Shown one piece after another: positions 1-5,055 of a stretch of 5,871 nt of DNA. Made by a program: the position numbers and the translations under genes. A model generated the notes under the pieces. That model had not been told where the DNA came from. It did no database searches and saw nothing but the letters and a program-made list of their open reading frames with translations. The DNA is from Oscillospiraceae bacterium (GTDB lineage: Bacteria > Bacillota > Clostridia > Oscillospirales > Acutalibacteraceae), in NCBI GenBank assembly GCA_019417045.1, contig DXWE01000101.1, forward strand, positions 1 through 5,871, written 5' to 3'. Every line of letters begins with the position of its first letter. Positions within the stretch are counted from its first letter, which is position 1.

Positions 1-37
1 GGCCCGGACAGATCCAAGAAATCGTAGAGGTGCGTGA
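1..37 (+). CDS. possible 3' end of spoIIIAA (partial, frame undecided)
   Basis: By operon order the gene ending here should be spoIIIAA, the ATPase of the SpoIIIA channel. The visible piece is too short to identify. One frame stops with TAG at 25-27. A second stops with TGA at 35-37, overlapping the GTG at 34-36 as GTGA, which would suit translational coupling. The third frame reads PGQIQEIVEV, the most protein-like and perhaps resembling a SpoIIIAA tail, but it stays open until TAA at 174-176 and would then overlap spoIIIAB by about 140 bases. The coordinates given cover the coupled alternative only. The identity rests on gene order. Confidence 0.3.
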   Translation, partial: ARTDPRNRRGA

Positions 38-549
38 ATGGCTTGCTGAAAATTCTGGGACTGGTGTTGATCGTGGCGGCCGGAACCGGGGCGGGCTTTT
101 GGGCGTCGACCCGCCTGCAACGGCGGGTGACCGTGCTCGAGGCGGTGGACCGGTTCCTGCTCTATATCGCCGGTAAGATCCGCTATACCGCGGCTCCCGT
201 ACCGGATATCGTCAGCGGGATCGTGCGGGAGGGGAAGTTTTCGGAACTGCCGTTTTTGAGAGGGGTGGCCGGCTGCGGGGCGGCGGCGTTCCACGAGACC
301 TGGAGACGGGAGCTGCTTGCCTGGCAGCGGGGCGGCCCGCTGCTCCAGGAGGATGTCGAGCTGCTGCTCGATTTCGGGGAGAAGACGGGAACCTCCGATC
401 TGGACGGACAGATCGAGAACTGCCGGATGTACCAGGGACTGCTCGACGTGCGGTTGAAGGACGCCCGCAGCGCCGCCCGGGAAAAGGGGCGGCTGTATAT
501 GACGCTCGGATTGATCGGCGGAATGGCGCTGGCACTGCTGCTGGCATAG
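34..549 (+). CDS. spoIIIAB: stage III sporulation protein SpoIIIAB
   Basis: Membrane protein of the SpoIIIA-SpoIIQ channel, acting in the mother-cell membrane around the forespore. The 171 residues match the length of the B. subtilis protein. There are two hydrophobic helices, about residues 4-22 and 153-171, with a soluble helical domain between them. The segment LLDFGEKTGTSDLDGQIENC (about 111-130) is the conserved part that resembles the helical domain of type II secretion GspF platform proteins. The start is uncertain. GTG at 34 has AGAGG (26-30) only 3 bases upstream. TTG at 43 would give MLKILG, which fits the usual SpoIIIAB N-terminus better, with a spacing of 12. spoIIIAC follows after 18 bases. 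Family assignment is firm; the exact first residue is not. Confidence 0.93.
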   Translation: MNGLLKILGLVLIVAAGTGAGFWASTRLQRRVTVLEAVDRFLLYIAGKIRYTAAPVPDIVSGIVREGKFSELPFLRGVAGCGAAAFHETWRRELLAWQRGGPLLQEDVELLLDFGEKTGTSDLDGQIENCRMYQGLLDVRLKDARSAAREKGRLYMTLGLIGGMALALLLA

Positions 550-567
550 GACAGGAGGAGACAAGAA

Positions 568-762
568 ATGGATGTGGATCTGATCTTCAAAATCGCCGCC
601 GTGGGGATCATTGTCGCGGTGCTCAATCAGCTGCTCGTGCGATCGGGCCGGGAGGAGCAGGCCATGCTGACCACCCTCGCCGGGCTGATTGTGGTGCTGA
701 CCATCATCGTGATGGAGATCAGCTCCCTGTTCGATATGGTGAAATCCGTCTTTGGGCTGTAG
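568..762 (+). CDS. spoIIIAC: stage III sporulation protein SpoIIIAC
   Basis: A 64-residue integral membrane protein of the SpoIIIA channel, of the normal family length. Two hydrophobic helices are visible, about residues 6-24 and 33-55, joined by a short polar turn (RSGREEQAM). A strong Shine-Dalgarno, AGGAGGAG at 553-560, sits 7 bases before the ATG. The protein aligns by eye over its whole length with the N-terminal half of the next gene product, SpoIIIAD; the two share one family and probably arose by duplication. It lies 18 bases after spoIIIAB and 43 before spoIIIAD. The biochemical role of AC alone is not established; it is needed for channel function in Bacillus. Confidence 0.95.
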   Translation: MDVDLIFKIAAVGIIVAVLNQLLVRSGREEQAMLTTLAGLIVVLTIIVMEISSLFDMVKSVFGL

Positions 763-805
763 CGGACACAAGCGACGACAGATGACAAAGGAATGGACAA
801 GACGC

Positions 806-1210
806 ATGGAACTCATCAAAATTGCCGGGATCGCGATCATCGCCACCTTTCTCGTGGTGATCCTCAAGCCGCAGCGGCCGGAACAGGCGATGGCGGTGGG
901 GCTGCTCGCCGGGATCAGCATTCTCGTGATGCTGCTCGCCGAAATCACCCCGCTGCTCGACTCCGCCCGCGAGATGCTGAACGCCGCCTCCCTCTCGTCC
1001 GAATACGGTCAGATCCTGTTCAAGGCGCTCGGGGTGTGCCTGCTCACCCAGATCGCGTCCGACGCGTGCCGGGACGCGGGGGAGAACGCGCTGGCGGCCA
1101 AGACGGAGCTGACAGGTAAAATCACTTTACTCCTGTTGGCCCTGCCACTGTTTCAGAAAATCATCGAGCTGGCTGTCTCCCTCATCAACGGCCAGCTCCC
1201 GGAGGGATAG
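806..1210 (+). CDS. spoIIIAD: stage III sporulation protein SpoIIIAD
   Basis: A 134-residue multi-pass membrane protein of the SpoIIIA channel. The first half (KIAGIAIIATFL, then RPEQAM and a second hydrophobic stretch at about 30-46) mirrors SpoIIIAC. The second half carries the family segment DACRDAGENALAAKTELTGK (about 86-105) and a last hydrophobic helix at about 106-128. The frame is open from an ATG at 752 inside spoIIIAC, with another ATG at 782, but ATG 806 gives MELIKIAG, matching the usual N-terminus. Its best Shine-Dalgarno, AAGGA at 788-792, lies 13 bases upstream, rather far, so initiation may be weak. The ATG at 782 has no Shine-Dalgarno at all. spoIIIAE starts 15 bases after the stop. 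Confidence 0.93.
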   Translation: MELIKIAGIAIIATFLVVILKPQRPEQAMAVGLLAGISILVMLLAEITPLLDSAREMLNAASLSSEYGQILFKALGVCLLTQIASDACRDAGENALAAKTELTGKITLLLLALPLFQKIIELAVSLINGQLPEG

Positions 1211-1225
1211 CCGGAGGAAATCGGA

Positions 1226-2395
1226 ATGAAAAGCAAGAAGAGGGGCAGGATTTGGAAAATCAGGAAAATCGGCATGGTGGCGCTATTTCTGCTGGTGTGT
1301 ACTGTCTGCTGCCCGCGGGCGGAGGCCAAGACGCTGGAGGAGCTCTACAACGAACAGCTGGAGGCGAGCGGCTCCGAGGCGCTGCTCGAAGAGCTGCCGG
1401 AGGAGACGCAGGAGCTGCTGCGCAATCTCGGAATTGACTCACTGGAAATGGGAAGTGTTACCACTTTACAGCCGAGCGGTGTGTGGGATACGCTGCTCTC
1501 CCTCATCGGCCGGGAGGCGAGCTCGCCGCTGCGCACGGGCGGGATCATCCTGGGGGTGATTTTGCTGTGTGCACTGCTGGAGGGGTGGCGGAGCACGCTG
1601 GAGGACCCCGCGCTGTCGGAGGTGTTCGGGGTGCTCAGCACGCTCGCGGTGTGCGGCGCGGTGCTGGTGCCGCTTTCGGGCTGTATCCGGCAGGTGTGCG
1701 ACGCCACCGAGAGCACGGCGGTCTTTATGACGAGCTATGTGCCGGTGTACGGCGCGGTGCTGGCGAGCTCCGGGCAGTGGACCTCGGCGCTGTCCTACCA
1801 GGCGGTGGTGCTGTGGGTGGCGGAGCTCGTGTCGCTGCTCGCCACCTATGTCATCACCCCGGTGATGACCGTCTCGCTCGCGATGGGGGTGGTCGGCGGG
1901 GTCAACCGGCGGCTGCGGCTGGACACGGTGAGCTCCTTTTTCAACAAGACGGCAGTCTGGCTGCTCGGACTGATTACCACCGTGTTTGTGGGGCTGCTCT
2001 CGGTGCAGGGGATCGCGGGCACGGCGGCGGACACGCTCGCCGGCAAGGCGATGAAGTTCTCCCTCTCCAGCTTTGTGCCGGTGGTGGGCGGTGCGCTCGG
2101 CGATGCGCTTTCGACGGTCAAGGGATGCCTCTCTCTGCTCAAGAGCACGCTCGGCGGGTTTGGGATCCTCGCGACCGCACTGATCATCCTGCCGCCGCTG
2201 ATCCGGTGTGCGCTGTGGACCCTGCTGCTCAGCCTGTGCCATATCGCCGCCGAGCTGTTTGGGCTTGAGACGGTGGGCGGCGTGCTGAAGGTCGCGGCCG
2301 GGGTGGTCAAGACGATGATCGGCATTTTGTCCTCCTGCGGGCTGTTCATGATCGTGGCGACCACCATCGTGACCAAGGCGGGGACGGGCGGATAG
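1226..2395 (+). CDS. spoIIIAE: stage III sporulation protein SpoIIIAE
   Basis: The largest membrane subunit of the SpoIIIA channel, 389 residues, near the family norm. It starts with a basic stretch and a hydrophobic core ending in PRAEAK, a good signal peptide with probable cleavage after residue 34 (AEA). An acidic segment rich in Glu and Leu (about 36-76) follows, then roughly seven membrane helices (about 104-120, 133-152, 165-182, 190-225, 243-265, 311-340 and 364-384). The conserved stretch FSLSSFVPVVGGALGDALST (278-297) followed by VKGCLSLLKSTLGG (298-311) is typical of the family. GGAGG at 1213-1217 is 8 bases before the ATG. Gaps to its neighbours are 15 bases upstream and 39 downstream. 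Codon use is uniform and no damage is seen. Confidence 0.96.
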   Translation: MKSKKRGRIWKIRKIGMVALFLLVCTVCCPRAEAKTLEELYNEQLEASGSEALLEELPEETQELLRNLGIDSLEMGSVTTLQPSGVWDTLLSLIGREASSPLRTGGIILGVILLCALLEGWRSTLEDPALSEVFGVLSTLAVCGAVLVPLSGCIRQVCDATESTAVFMTSYVPVYGAVLASSGQWTSALSYQAVVLWVAELVSLLATYVITPVMTVSLAMGVVGGVNRRLRLDTVSSFFNKTAVWLLGLITTVFVGLLSVQGIAGTAADTLAGKAMKFSLSSFVPVVGGALGDALSTVKGCLSLLKSTLGGFGILATALIILPPLIRCALWTLLLSLCHIAAELFGLETVGGVLKVAAGVVKTMIGILSSCGLFMIVATTIVTKAGTGG

Positions 2396-2434
2396 ACAAA
2401 AGGCCGGGATGATGGGGAAAGGACGGGAGGACAC

Positions 2435-2908
2435 ATGGAGGCGGTACGCAGCTGGGCGATCGGGCTGTGCGTGGCGGCGGTCGGGTGCGCGGTGTTGCAG
2501 CTGCTCGCCCCCAAAGGGGGGCTGGGAAAGCTCTATCACCTGCTCACGGCGGCGTTTTTTCTCTGCTGCCTGGTCTTCCCGATCCTGGCCTTTCAAAATT
2601 TGCCGGAGCTTTCGATCGACACCCTGCCCGAGGAGATCCAGCAGTCGATGCTCGAGGAGCGGATCCGGCAGCAGCTGGTCGAACAGATCGACGAGGCGCT
2701 CCAGACGACGACCGCGCAGGTACTCGAATCGTATGGGTTCCAGGCGGAAAAAGTGGTGGCGAACACGACTACTTCGGAGGAGGGCGGCATATATATGGAC
2801 AGTGTAACGGTCTACCTGGACAAAGAGAACGTCCGCCATGCGCTGACCATCCGCCTGCTGCTGGAGCAGCGGCTGGGGGTGACGGTGACCATCGCGGACG
2901 CAGAGTAA
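2435..2908 (+). CDS. spoIIIAF: stage III sporulation protein SpoIIIAF
   Basis: Subunit of the SpoIIIA channel, 157 residues, somewhat shorter than the B. subtilis protein. Two membrane helices at about 4-23 and 34-53 are followed by a charged helical linker (64-100) and a C-terminal domain (about 96-157). The pattern DSVTVYLDKE then helix then LGVTVTIADAE fits the ring-building-motif-like alpha/beta fold reported for the family. GGAGG at 2426-2430 is only 4 bases before the ATG, a short spacing. A notable AT-rich patch at 2788-2796, containing a rare ATA Ile codon, interrupts otherwise G/C-ending codons. The gene is followed by the longest gap in the operon, 70 bases, which is highly structured. 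Confidence 0.93.
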   Translation: MEAVRSWAIGLCVAAVGCAVLQLLAPKGGLGKLYHLLTAAFFLCCLVFPILAFQNLPELSIDTLPEEIQQSMLEERIRQQLVEQIDEALQTTTAQVLESYGFQAEKVVANTTTSEEGGIYMDSVTVYLDKENVRHALTIRLLLEQRLGVTVTIADAE

Positions 2909-2910
2909 AA

Positions 2911-2958
2911 CCGGGGAGACCGGATGCGGGCGGAAACTGCCGCCGGCACCGGTCCCGG
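2911..2958 (+). repeat. long imperfect inverted repeat between spoIIIAF and spoIIIAG
   Basis: The 5' arm 2911-2933 and 3' arm 2940-2958 pair as CCGGG/CCCGG, ACCGG/CCGGT, TGC/GCA and GGCGG/CCGCC, 18 pairs in all. A three-base bulge (GAG, 2916-2918), a bulged A (2924) and one G-G mismatch (2928/2945) interrupt it. The loop is AAACTG (2934-2939). It begins 2 bases after the spoIIIAF stop. No T-run follows, so it is not a standard terminator. A role in mRNA stability, or in setting AG-AH levels against the upstream genes, is inference. Confidence 0.75.
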
Positions 2959-2975
2959 ACAGTAGGGAGGACTGT
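2959..2975 (+). promoter_or_regulatory. small hairpin presenting the spoIIIAG Shine-Dalgarno in its loop
   Basis: ACAGT (2959-2963) is the exact reverse complement of ACTGT (2971-2975). The seven loop bases between them, AGGGAGG (2964-2970), are the Shine-Dalgarno of spoIIIAG, whose ATG is at 2979. This hairpin abuts the larger one ending at 2958 with no spacer, so the two could stack. The arrangement is read directly from the sequence. An effect on translation is inference, and a 5-bp A/T-containing stem is weak on its own. Confidence 0.55.
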
Positions 2976-2978
2976 GAC

Positions 2979-3440
2979 ATGGAACAGACGACGCCGGCGT
3001 CCCCGTTTGCCCGGATCGCCGATTTTTTCAGAGGCAAAAACGGACAAAGACTCATCCTGATCCTGGGGTTTGCCGGGATCGGACTGATACTGCTCTCCAC
3101 CCTCTGGCCGGATGGCGAGCAGGCGGATTCCGCGAACGCGGAGGTCTCGGCCGTCACCCCGGAGGCATATGCGCAAAAGCTCGAGGCGCAGCTGACCGAG
3201 ATCGTCTCGAGCATCGAGGGGGTGGGGGAGTGCCGCATCATGGTCACGCTGGAGAACGGGACGGAATACGTCTACGAGAACAAGACCCAGCTCGTCACCG
3301 AGATCCTGCCCACCGTGAAGGGGGTGGTGATCGTGTGTGCGGGCGGCGACGACCAGGCGGTGAGGGAGAGGGTCCAGTCGGCGGTGACGACCGCTTTGAA
3401 TATAACAGCCAGGCGCGTGTGCGTCACGAAACTAACATAG
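2979..3440 (+). CDS. spoIIIAG: stage III sporulation protein SpoIIIAG, compact form
   Basis: Ring-forming subunit of the SpoIIIA-SpoIIQ channel; the B. subtilis protein assembles into a large ring in the intermembrane space. An N-terminal cytoplasmic stretch (1-23) is followed by one membrane helix (about 24-43), a polar linker, then a ring-building-motif domain. Its two parts are recognisable: EIVSSIEGVGECRIMVTLE (74-92) and VKGVVIVCAGGDDQ (113-126) followed by a helix and ITARRVCVTKL. At 153 residues it is much shorter than the B. subtilis protein (about 229). Only about 13 residues join YVYE (97-100) to VKGVV (113-117), where the Bacillus protein carries a large insertion. AGGGAGG at 2964-2970 is 8 bases before the ATG. 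spoIIIAH starts 18 bases downstream. Identity is firm from motifs and position. Confidence 0.93.
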   Translation: MEQTTPASPFARIADFFRGKNGQRLILILGFAGIGLILLSTLWPDGEQADSANAEVSAVTPEAYAQKLEAQLTEIVSSIEGVGECRIMVTLENGTEYVYENKTQLVTEILPTVKGVVIVCAGGDDQAVRERVQSAVTTALNITARRVCVTKLT

Positions 3441-3458
3441 GAAAGGGTGGCACAGGAC

Positions 3459-4019
3459 ATGAGCAAATGGGTGGGGAAAAAGCAGATTCTGATGGCCGTA
3501 CTGGTGGTGGCGCTGGGAGTGGCGGTCTATCTGAACTATTATTTCGCGTCGGCAAACCCGATCACGACCGGGCCGGACGCGCAGACGGGCACCACGGATA
3601 AGAACCTCGGGGATTCGCAGTTTGTCAACGCAGGCACCGACACACAGGATCCCGCGCCGACCGAGCCGGCCAATTATTTCGATTCCGCACGACAGAACCG
3701 GGAGAACGCCCGGCAGGAGGCGCTCGACATCATCCAGGATATGATCCAGGATGTGAAGGTGTCGGATGAGGTGCAGGCCGAGGCGCTGGAGAAGGTGGCC
3801 GCCATCACCCAGGCGATCGAACAGGAGAACGCGATCGAGGACCTCATCCGCGCCAAGGGGTTTGAGGACTGCGTCGTGTACATCGAAGAGGACAACTGCC
3901 ATGTGGTGGTGAAGGCGGAGAAGCTGGAGCAGAGCCAGACGGTCCAAATCCAGGAGATCATCCTGACCCAGTCCTCCATCCCCGCGCAAAATATCAATAT
4001 TGTAACCGTAAATTCCTAA
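3459..4019 (+). CDS. spoIIIAH: stage III sporulation protein SpoIIIAH
   Basis: Mother-cell membrane protein whose extracellular domain binds forespore SpoIIQ in the intermembrane space, anchoring the channel. From ATG 3459 it has 186 residues: a short basic N-terminus, one membrane helix (about 9-29), a low-complexity Thr/Asp/Pro linker (32-70), and a C-terminal ring-building-motif domain (73-186). RENARQEALDIIQDMI (81-96), IEDLIRAKGFEDCVVYIEED (126-145) and the VVKAEKL strand (150-156) match family positions. A GTG at 3447 in the same frame would add MAQD, but its Shine-Dalgarno would be almost touching it. ATG 3459 has AAAGGGTGG (3442-3450) 8 bases upstream, so it is preferred. This is the last gene of the spoIIIA operon. 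Confidence 0.95.
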   Translation: MSKWVGKKQILMAVLVVALGVAVYLNYYFASANPITTGPDAQTGTTDKNLGDSQFVNAGTDTQDPAPTEPANYFDSARQNRENARQEALDIIQDMIQDVKVSDEVQAEALEKVAAITQAIEQENAIEDLIRAKGFEDCVVYIEEDNCHVVVKAEKLEQSQTVQIQEIILTQSSIPAQNINIVTVNS

Positions 4020-4027
4020 AAAAGGTG

Positions 4028-4055
4028 TTGCCCCCGGCGGAGTTTGTGGTATAAT
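4028..4055 (+). promoter_or_regulatory. vegetative-type promoter with extended -10 for the asp23-nusB cluster
   Basis: A perfect -10 box TATAAT (4050-4055) is preceded by TG one base upstream (4047-4048), making an extended -10. TTGCCC at 4028-4033 gives a 4-of-6 match to the -35 consensus with a 16-base spacer. Transcription would start near 4061-4063, leaving an untranslated leader of about 58 bases. It lies in the only gap in this part of the window that is both gene-free and locally AT-rich. A housekeeping sigma factor is the natural reading; it has not been tested. Confidence 0.75.
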
Positions 4056-4079
4056 AGAGAAAACCCTGTGGGTTTCTCT
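4056..4079 (+). repeat. inverted repeat directly after the -10 box
   Basis: AGAGAAAACCC (4056-4066) and GGGTTTCTCT (4070-4079) pair over 10 bases with one bulged A and a TGT loop. Because it starts right after TATAAT it covers the expected transcription start, so it could be a repressor operator. Alternatively, the transcribed part (AAACCC-TGT-GGGTTT) could form a hairpin at the very 5' end of the mRNA and protect it. It is not followed by a T-run, so a terminator for spoIIIA is unlikely. Confidence 0.6.
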
Positions 4080-4119
4080 GCCAACAGGATCGACCATTTC
4101 ATCTAGGGGGTTCTCCATT

Positions 4120-4500
4120 ATGAGCGATACCGTTAAGTTCCCCTCGCAGGGAAGCTGCATTATCTCGGAAGAGGTGATCGCGACGATCGCGTCGTCTGCG
4201 GCACTGGAGGTGCCGGGCGTGGCCGGGATGGCGCAGCGCCCGGTGGATATCCGCGGGATCATCGGGCCGGCGGCCACCCGTTCGGTCAAGGTGCTCAACA
4301 ACCCGAACGAGACCGTGATCGACGTGTATGTCAACCTGCGGCTGGACGCCCGGATCCAGGAGACGGCGACCGAGGTGCAGCACAGCGTCAAGGTGGCGGT
4401 GCAGTCGATGACCGGCAAGCCGGTGACGAAGGTGAACGTGCACGTCATGGGCATCGTGCTGGACGAGAGCGGCCAGAAGCCCGGTGCGGCGGCCGAATAA
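4120..4500 (+). CDS. yqhY: Asp23/YqhY-family protein
   Basis: A 126-residue cytoplasmic protein of the Asp23/Gls24 (DUF322) family. Family landmarks are GSCIISEEVIATIASSAALE (11-30) followed by VPGVAGM, then SVKVLNN, VIDVYVNLRLDA, and the C-terminal VTKVNVHVMGIVLDE (102-116). AGGGGG at 4105-4110 is 9 bases before the ATG. It has its own strong promoter and is followed by a terminator-like hairpin, then nusB. The position before nusB matches B. subtilis yqhY, which genetics has linked to control of acetyl-CoA carboxylase. The acc genes that flank it there are missing here, so that function is not assured. There are no membrane helices. The C-terminal tail (GAAAE) is short and variable. Confidence 0.9.
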   Translation: MSDTVKFPSQGSCIISEEVIATIASSAALEVPGVAGMAQRPVDIRGIIGPAATRSVKVLNNPNETVIDVYVNLRLDARIQETATEVQHSVKVAVQSMTGKPVTKVNVHVMGIVLDESGQKPGAAAE

Positions 4501-4515
4501 ATCGGATGAAAACTG

Positions 4516-4553
4516 GACCCTCCGCCGGTCGTGGAGGGTCTTGTTCCATTCTT
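4516..4553 (+). terminator. terminator or attenuator hairpin between yqhY and nusB
   Basis: GACCCTCC (4516-4523) and GGAGGGTC (4533-4540) form a perfect 8-bp GC-rich stem. A G-T and a C-G pair can extend it inward to a five-base loop. The T-rich but broken stretch TTGTTCCATTCTT (4541-4553) follows at once. This fits a leaky Rho-independent terminator. No promoter is evident between it and nusB, so nusB probably depends on read-through. Confidence 0.65.
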
Positions 4554-4578
4554 AACAGAAAGGCGAAGGACGTACCAT

Positions 4579-5046
4579 ATGACACGACGGGAATCCAGAG
4601 AGCTTGCGTTTATCCTCTGCTTTGAGCGCACGTTTTCCGACGAGAGCGTGGACGCGATCGTGGAGGCGGCGGGCGAGGCGCGGGACATCCGCGTCTCGGA
4701 ATTTGCGCTCTCCCTTGCCAAAGGGGTGGAGCAGCAGCAGGCCGCGCTCGATCAGACGATCGCGGCATTTTCCCACAACTGGAACGTGAACCGGCTGTCC
4801 CGCGTCGCGCTGTGCGTGCTGCGGGTGGCGCTGTATGAGATGCGGTTTGTGGAGGAGATCCCGGTCAGCGTCTCGATCAACGAGGCGGTGGAGCTCGCGA
4901 AGACCTATGGCGGCGAAGAGGACGCGTCGTTTGTCAACGGGGTGCTCGGCGGGGTCGCGCGCAGCGGACAGGAGACGGCGGGCGGGACCGTGCCTCCCGA
5001 ACCGGACGGAGAGACGGCGGGCCCGAATCAGCCGGCGTCGGTGTGA
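4579..5046 (+). CDS. nusB: transcription antitermination factor NusB
   Basis: RNA-binding protein that, with NusE (S10), binds boxA RNA and promotes antitermination, mainly on rRNA operons. The all-helical fold is recognisable: RRESRELAFILCFE at the start (3-16), VNRLSRVALCVLRVALYEMR (70-89), and IPVSVSINEAVELAKTYGGE (94-113) followed by EDASFVNGVLGGVA (114-127). The frame is open from an ATG at 4531, but that lies inside the hairpin stem region and has no Shine-Dalgarno. ATG 4579 has GAAGGA (4565-4570) 8 bases upstream and gives the normal N-terminus. The 155 residues are slightly long because of a Gly/Pro/Glu-rich tail after about residue 129, beyond the conserved fold. The next gene starts 9 bases after the stop. 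Confidence 0.95.
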   Translation: MTRRESRELAFILCFERTFSDESVDAIVEAAGEARDIRVSEFALSLAKGVEQQQAALDQTIAAFSHNWNVNRLSRVALCVLRVALYEMRFVEEIPVSVSINEAVELAKTYGGEEDASFVNGVLGGVARSGQETAGGTVPPEPDGETAGPNQPASV

Positions 5047-5055
5047 GGCGGCGGT

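Noticed and set aside
752..805. Upstream start for spoIIIAD at ATG 752 or ATG 782
   Set aside because: The added residues are not family-like, no Shine-Dalgarno precedes them, and ATG 752 lies inside spoIIIAC.
1483..2268. 261-codon + strand frame overlapping spoIIIAE
   Set aside because: Gly/Ala/Arg-rich out-of-frame reading of a conserved gene with no plausible start signal.
2911..2958. AF-AG hairpin as a Rho-independent terminator
   Set aside because: No T-rich tract follows; the next bases are the spoIIIAG ribosome binding site.
1466..3247. 593-codon open frame on the minus strand across spoIIIAE-AF-AG
   Set aside because: It lies opposite three well-conserved genes, its product is rich in Arg, His, Gln and Pro with no fold-like pattern, and long antisense frames are expected in GC-rich coding DNA.
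4531..4578. Upstream start for nusB at ATG 4531
   Set aside because: It begins in the loop of the terminator-like hairpin, has no Shine-Dalgarno, and adds 16 residues not found in NusB.
3432..4721. 429-codon open frame on the minus strand across spoIIIAH, yqhY and the start of nusB
   Set aside because: It crosses a clear promoter, two intergenic gaps and recognised genes, and its translation has no recognisable domain.
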